Positions 38,702 to 39,092 of a stretch of DNA of 39,092 nt are shown in pieces. The stretch covers positions 1 through 39,092 of the forward strand of contig JAVXHR010000016.1 in NCBI GenBank assembly GCA_036656795.1. The letters run 5' to 3'. The notes beneath the pieces were generated by a model. It saw only the letters and a list, made by a program, of their open reading frames with translations, was not told the DNA's origin and made no database searches. Source of the stretch: CAUPWF01 sp036656795. GTDB taxonomy: Bacteria > Bacillota > Clostridia > Lachnospirales > Lachnospiraceae. The stretch's first letter is position 1. Each line of letters starts with the position of its first letter. The position numbers were made by a program, and so were the translations under genes.

Positions 38702-39092
38702 GTGAGCTTATTAAAAATATACTGATTATTGAGGATGACAAGGCGCTCTCAAGTGGCATTGTCTTGGCGTTGCAAAGGGAGGAACTTGCTATGACGCAGT
38801 GCTTTGACCTTGCCTCGGCAAGAGAAAAAACGGCGGCGCGGGCTTTTGATTTGCTGCTTTTGGACATCAATCTGCCCGACGGAAACGGGCTGGATTTTAT
38901 GAAAGAACTGCGCAAAACCCGGAATGTGCCCGTTATTTTGCTCACCGCCAACGACTTGGAAGGGGACATTGTGGCGGGGCTTGAGCTGGGCGCGGATGAC
39001 TATATCACAAAGCCCTTCAGCCTTGCCGTACTGCGGGCGAGAGTGCATACCCAGCTCCGTAAGCAGGCGGGAGTGGAAAATTATGTGCAGGA
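38702..39092 (+). CDS. Response regulator, receiver domain (truncated at window edge)
   Basis: About 130 codons of an OmpR/PhoB-type regulator, running off the right edge. The receiver domain is complete: IIEDDKAL (acidic pocket), LLLLDINLPDGNGLDF (phosphoacceptor Asp), VILLTAND and ADDYITKPFSLAVLRARV (conserved Lys). Codon use and GC content are far higher than in the core genes, marking acquired DNA. The start is uncertain: GTG at 38702 overlaps the GGAGGTGA ribosome binding site, and the codon at ideal spacing (38711) is TTA, not a start. A histidine kinase gene probably follows outside the window. Confidence 0.85.

Noticed and set aside
1..39092. CRISPR arrays, toxin-antitoxin pairs, restriction or phage-defence operons
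   Set aside because: No repeat-spacer pattern and no recognisable defence genes were seen; coding content is core housekeeping apart from the two mobile edges.

Overview
This is the replication-origin region of a low-GC Firmicute chromosome, most likely a Lachnospiraceae-type anaerobic, spore-forming Clostridium relative. The gene order rpmH-dnaA-dnaN-S4-recF-gyrB-gyrA, the DUF3881 and DUF4446 neighbours of serS and parB, the spoIID/spoIIQ-like pair, the paired rubrerythrins with a PerR regulator and the T-box-controlled ileS all fit. The core is AT-rich. I could not assign a species.

Layout. (1) 1-541: edge of a probable integrative element (small genes, repeats) next to a tRNA-Arg(CCU). 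(2) 693-5192, minus strand: DUF3881, serS, DUF4446, parB, parA. Two perfect parS sites lie upstream of parA, followed by a divergent membrane-anchored alpha/beta-hydrolase-fold protein. (3) 6400-13355, minus strand: the rpmH, rnpA, yidD, yidC, jag, mnmE, mnmG, rsmG cluster, which links ribosome/RNase P, membrane insertion and tRNA U34 modification. (4) 13356-15356: bipartite oriC flanking dnaA, with DnaA boxes on both sides and a DnaA-trio-like unwinding element before dnaN. (5) 15357-22270, plus strand: dnaN, S4-domain gene, recF, gyrB, gyrA. (6) 22263-25710: promoter inside the gyrA 3' end, isoleucine T-box leader, ileS. (7) 25804-32284: glgP, spoIID-like, spoIIQ-like, GIY-YIG, hemolysin III, Gfo/Idh oxidoreductase. 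(8) 32286-36535: DEAD-box helicase, ECF transporter S component, rubrerythrin, reverse rubrerythrin, perR. (9) 36710-38407: NlpC/P60 wall hydrolase and a DUF1858 protein, separated by a gap with three DnaA-box-like sites. (10) 38420-39092: abrupt GC rise, the tail of a probable serine recombinase and a truncated response regulator, i.e. a second mobile-element edge.

Gene strands mostly point away from oriC (minus on the left, plus on the right), as expected for two replication forks leaving 13.4-15.3 kb. The exceptions are the hydrolase on the left and hlyIII, the rubrerythrins and perR on the right.

The region is largely conserved housekeeping DNA and I do not see a wholly new multi-gene system. 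The points worth a second look are mostly regulatory or concern degenerate proteins: a shared operator at the two oxidative-stress promoters, WalR-like boxes at the wall hydrolase, a consensus promoter followed at once by a terminator before the helicase gene, a matched pair of palindromic repeats in opposite orientation, remote tandem DnaA boxes, a hydrolase and an M23 protein without their expected active-site residues, and mobile-element debris at both ends.
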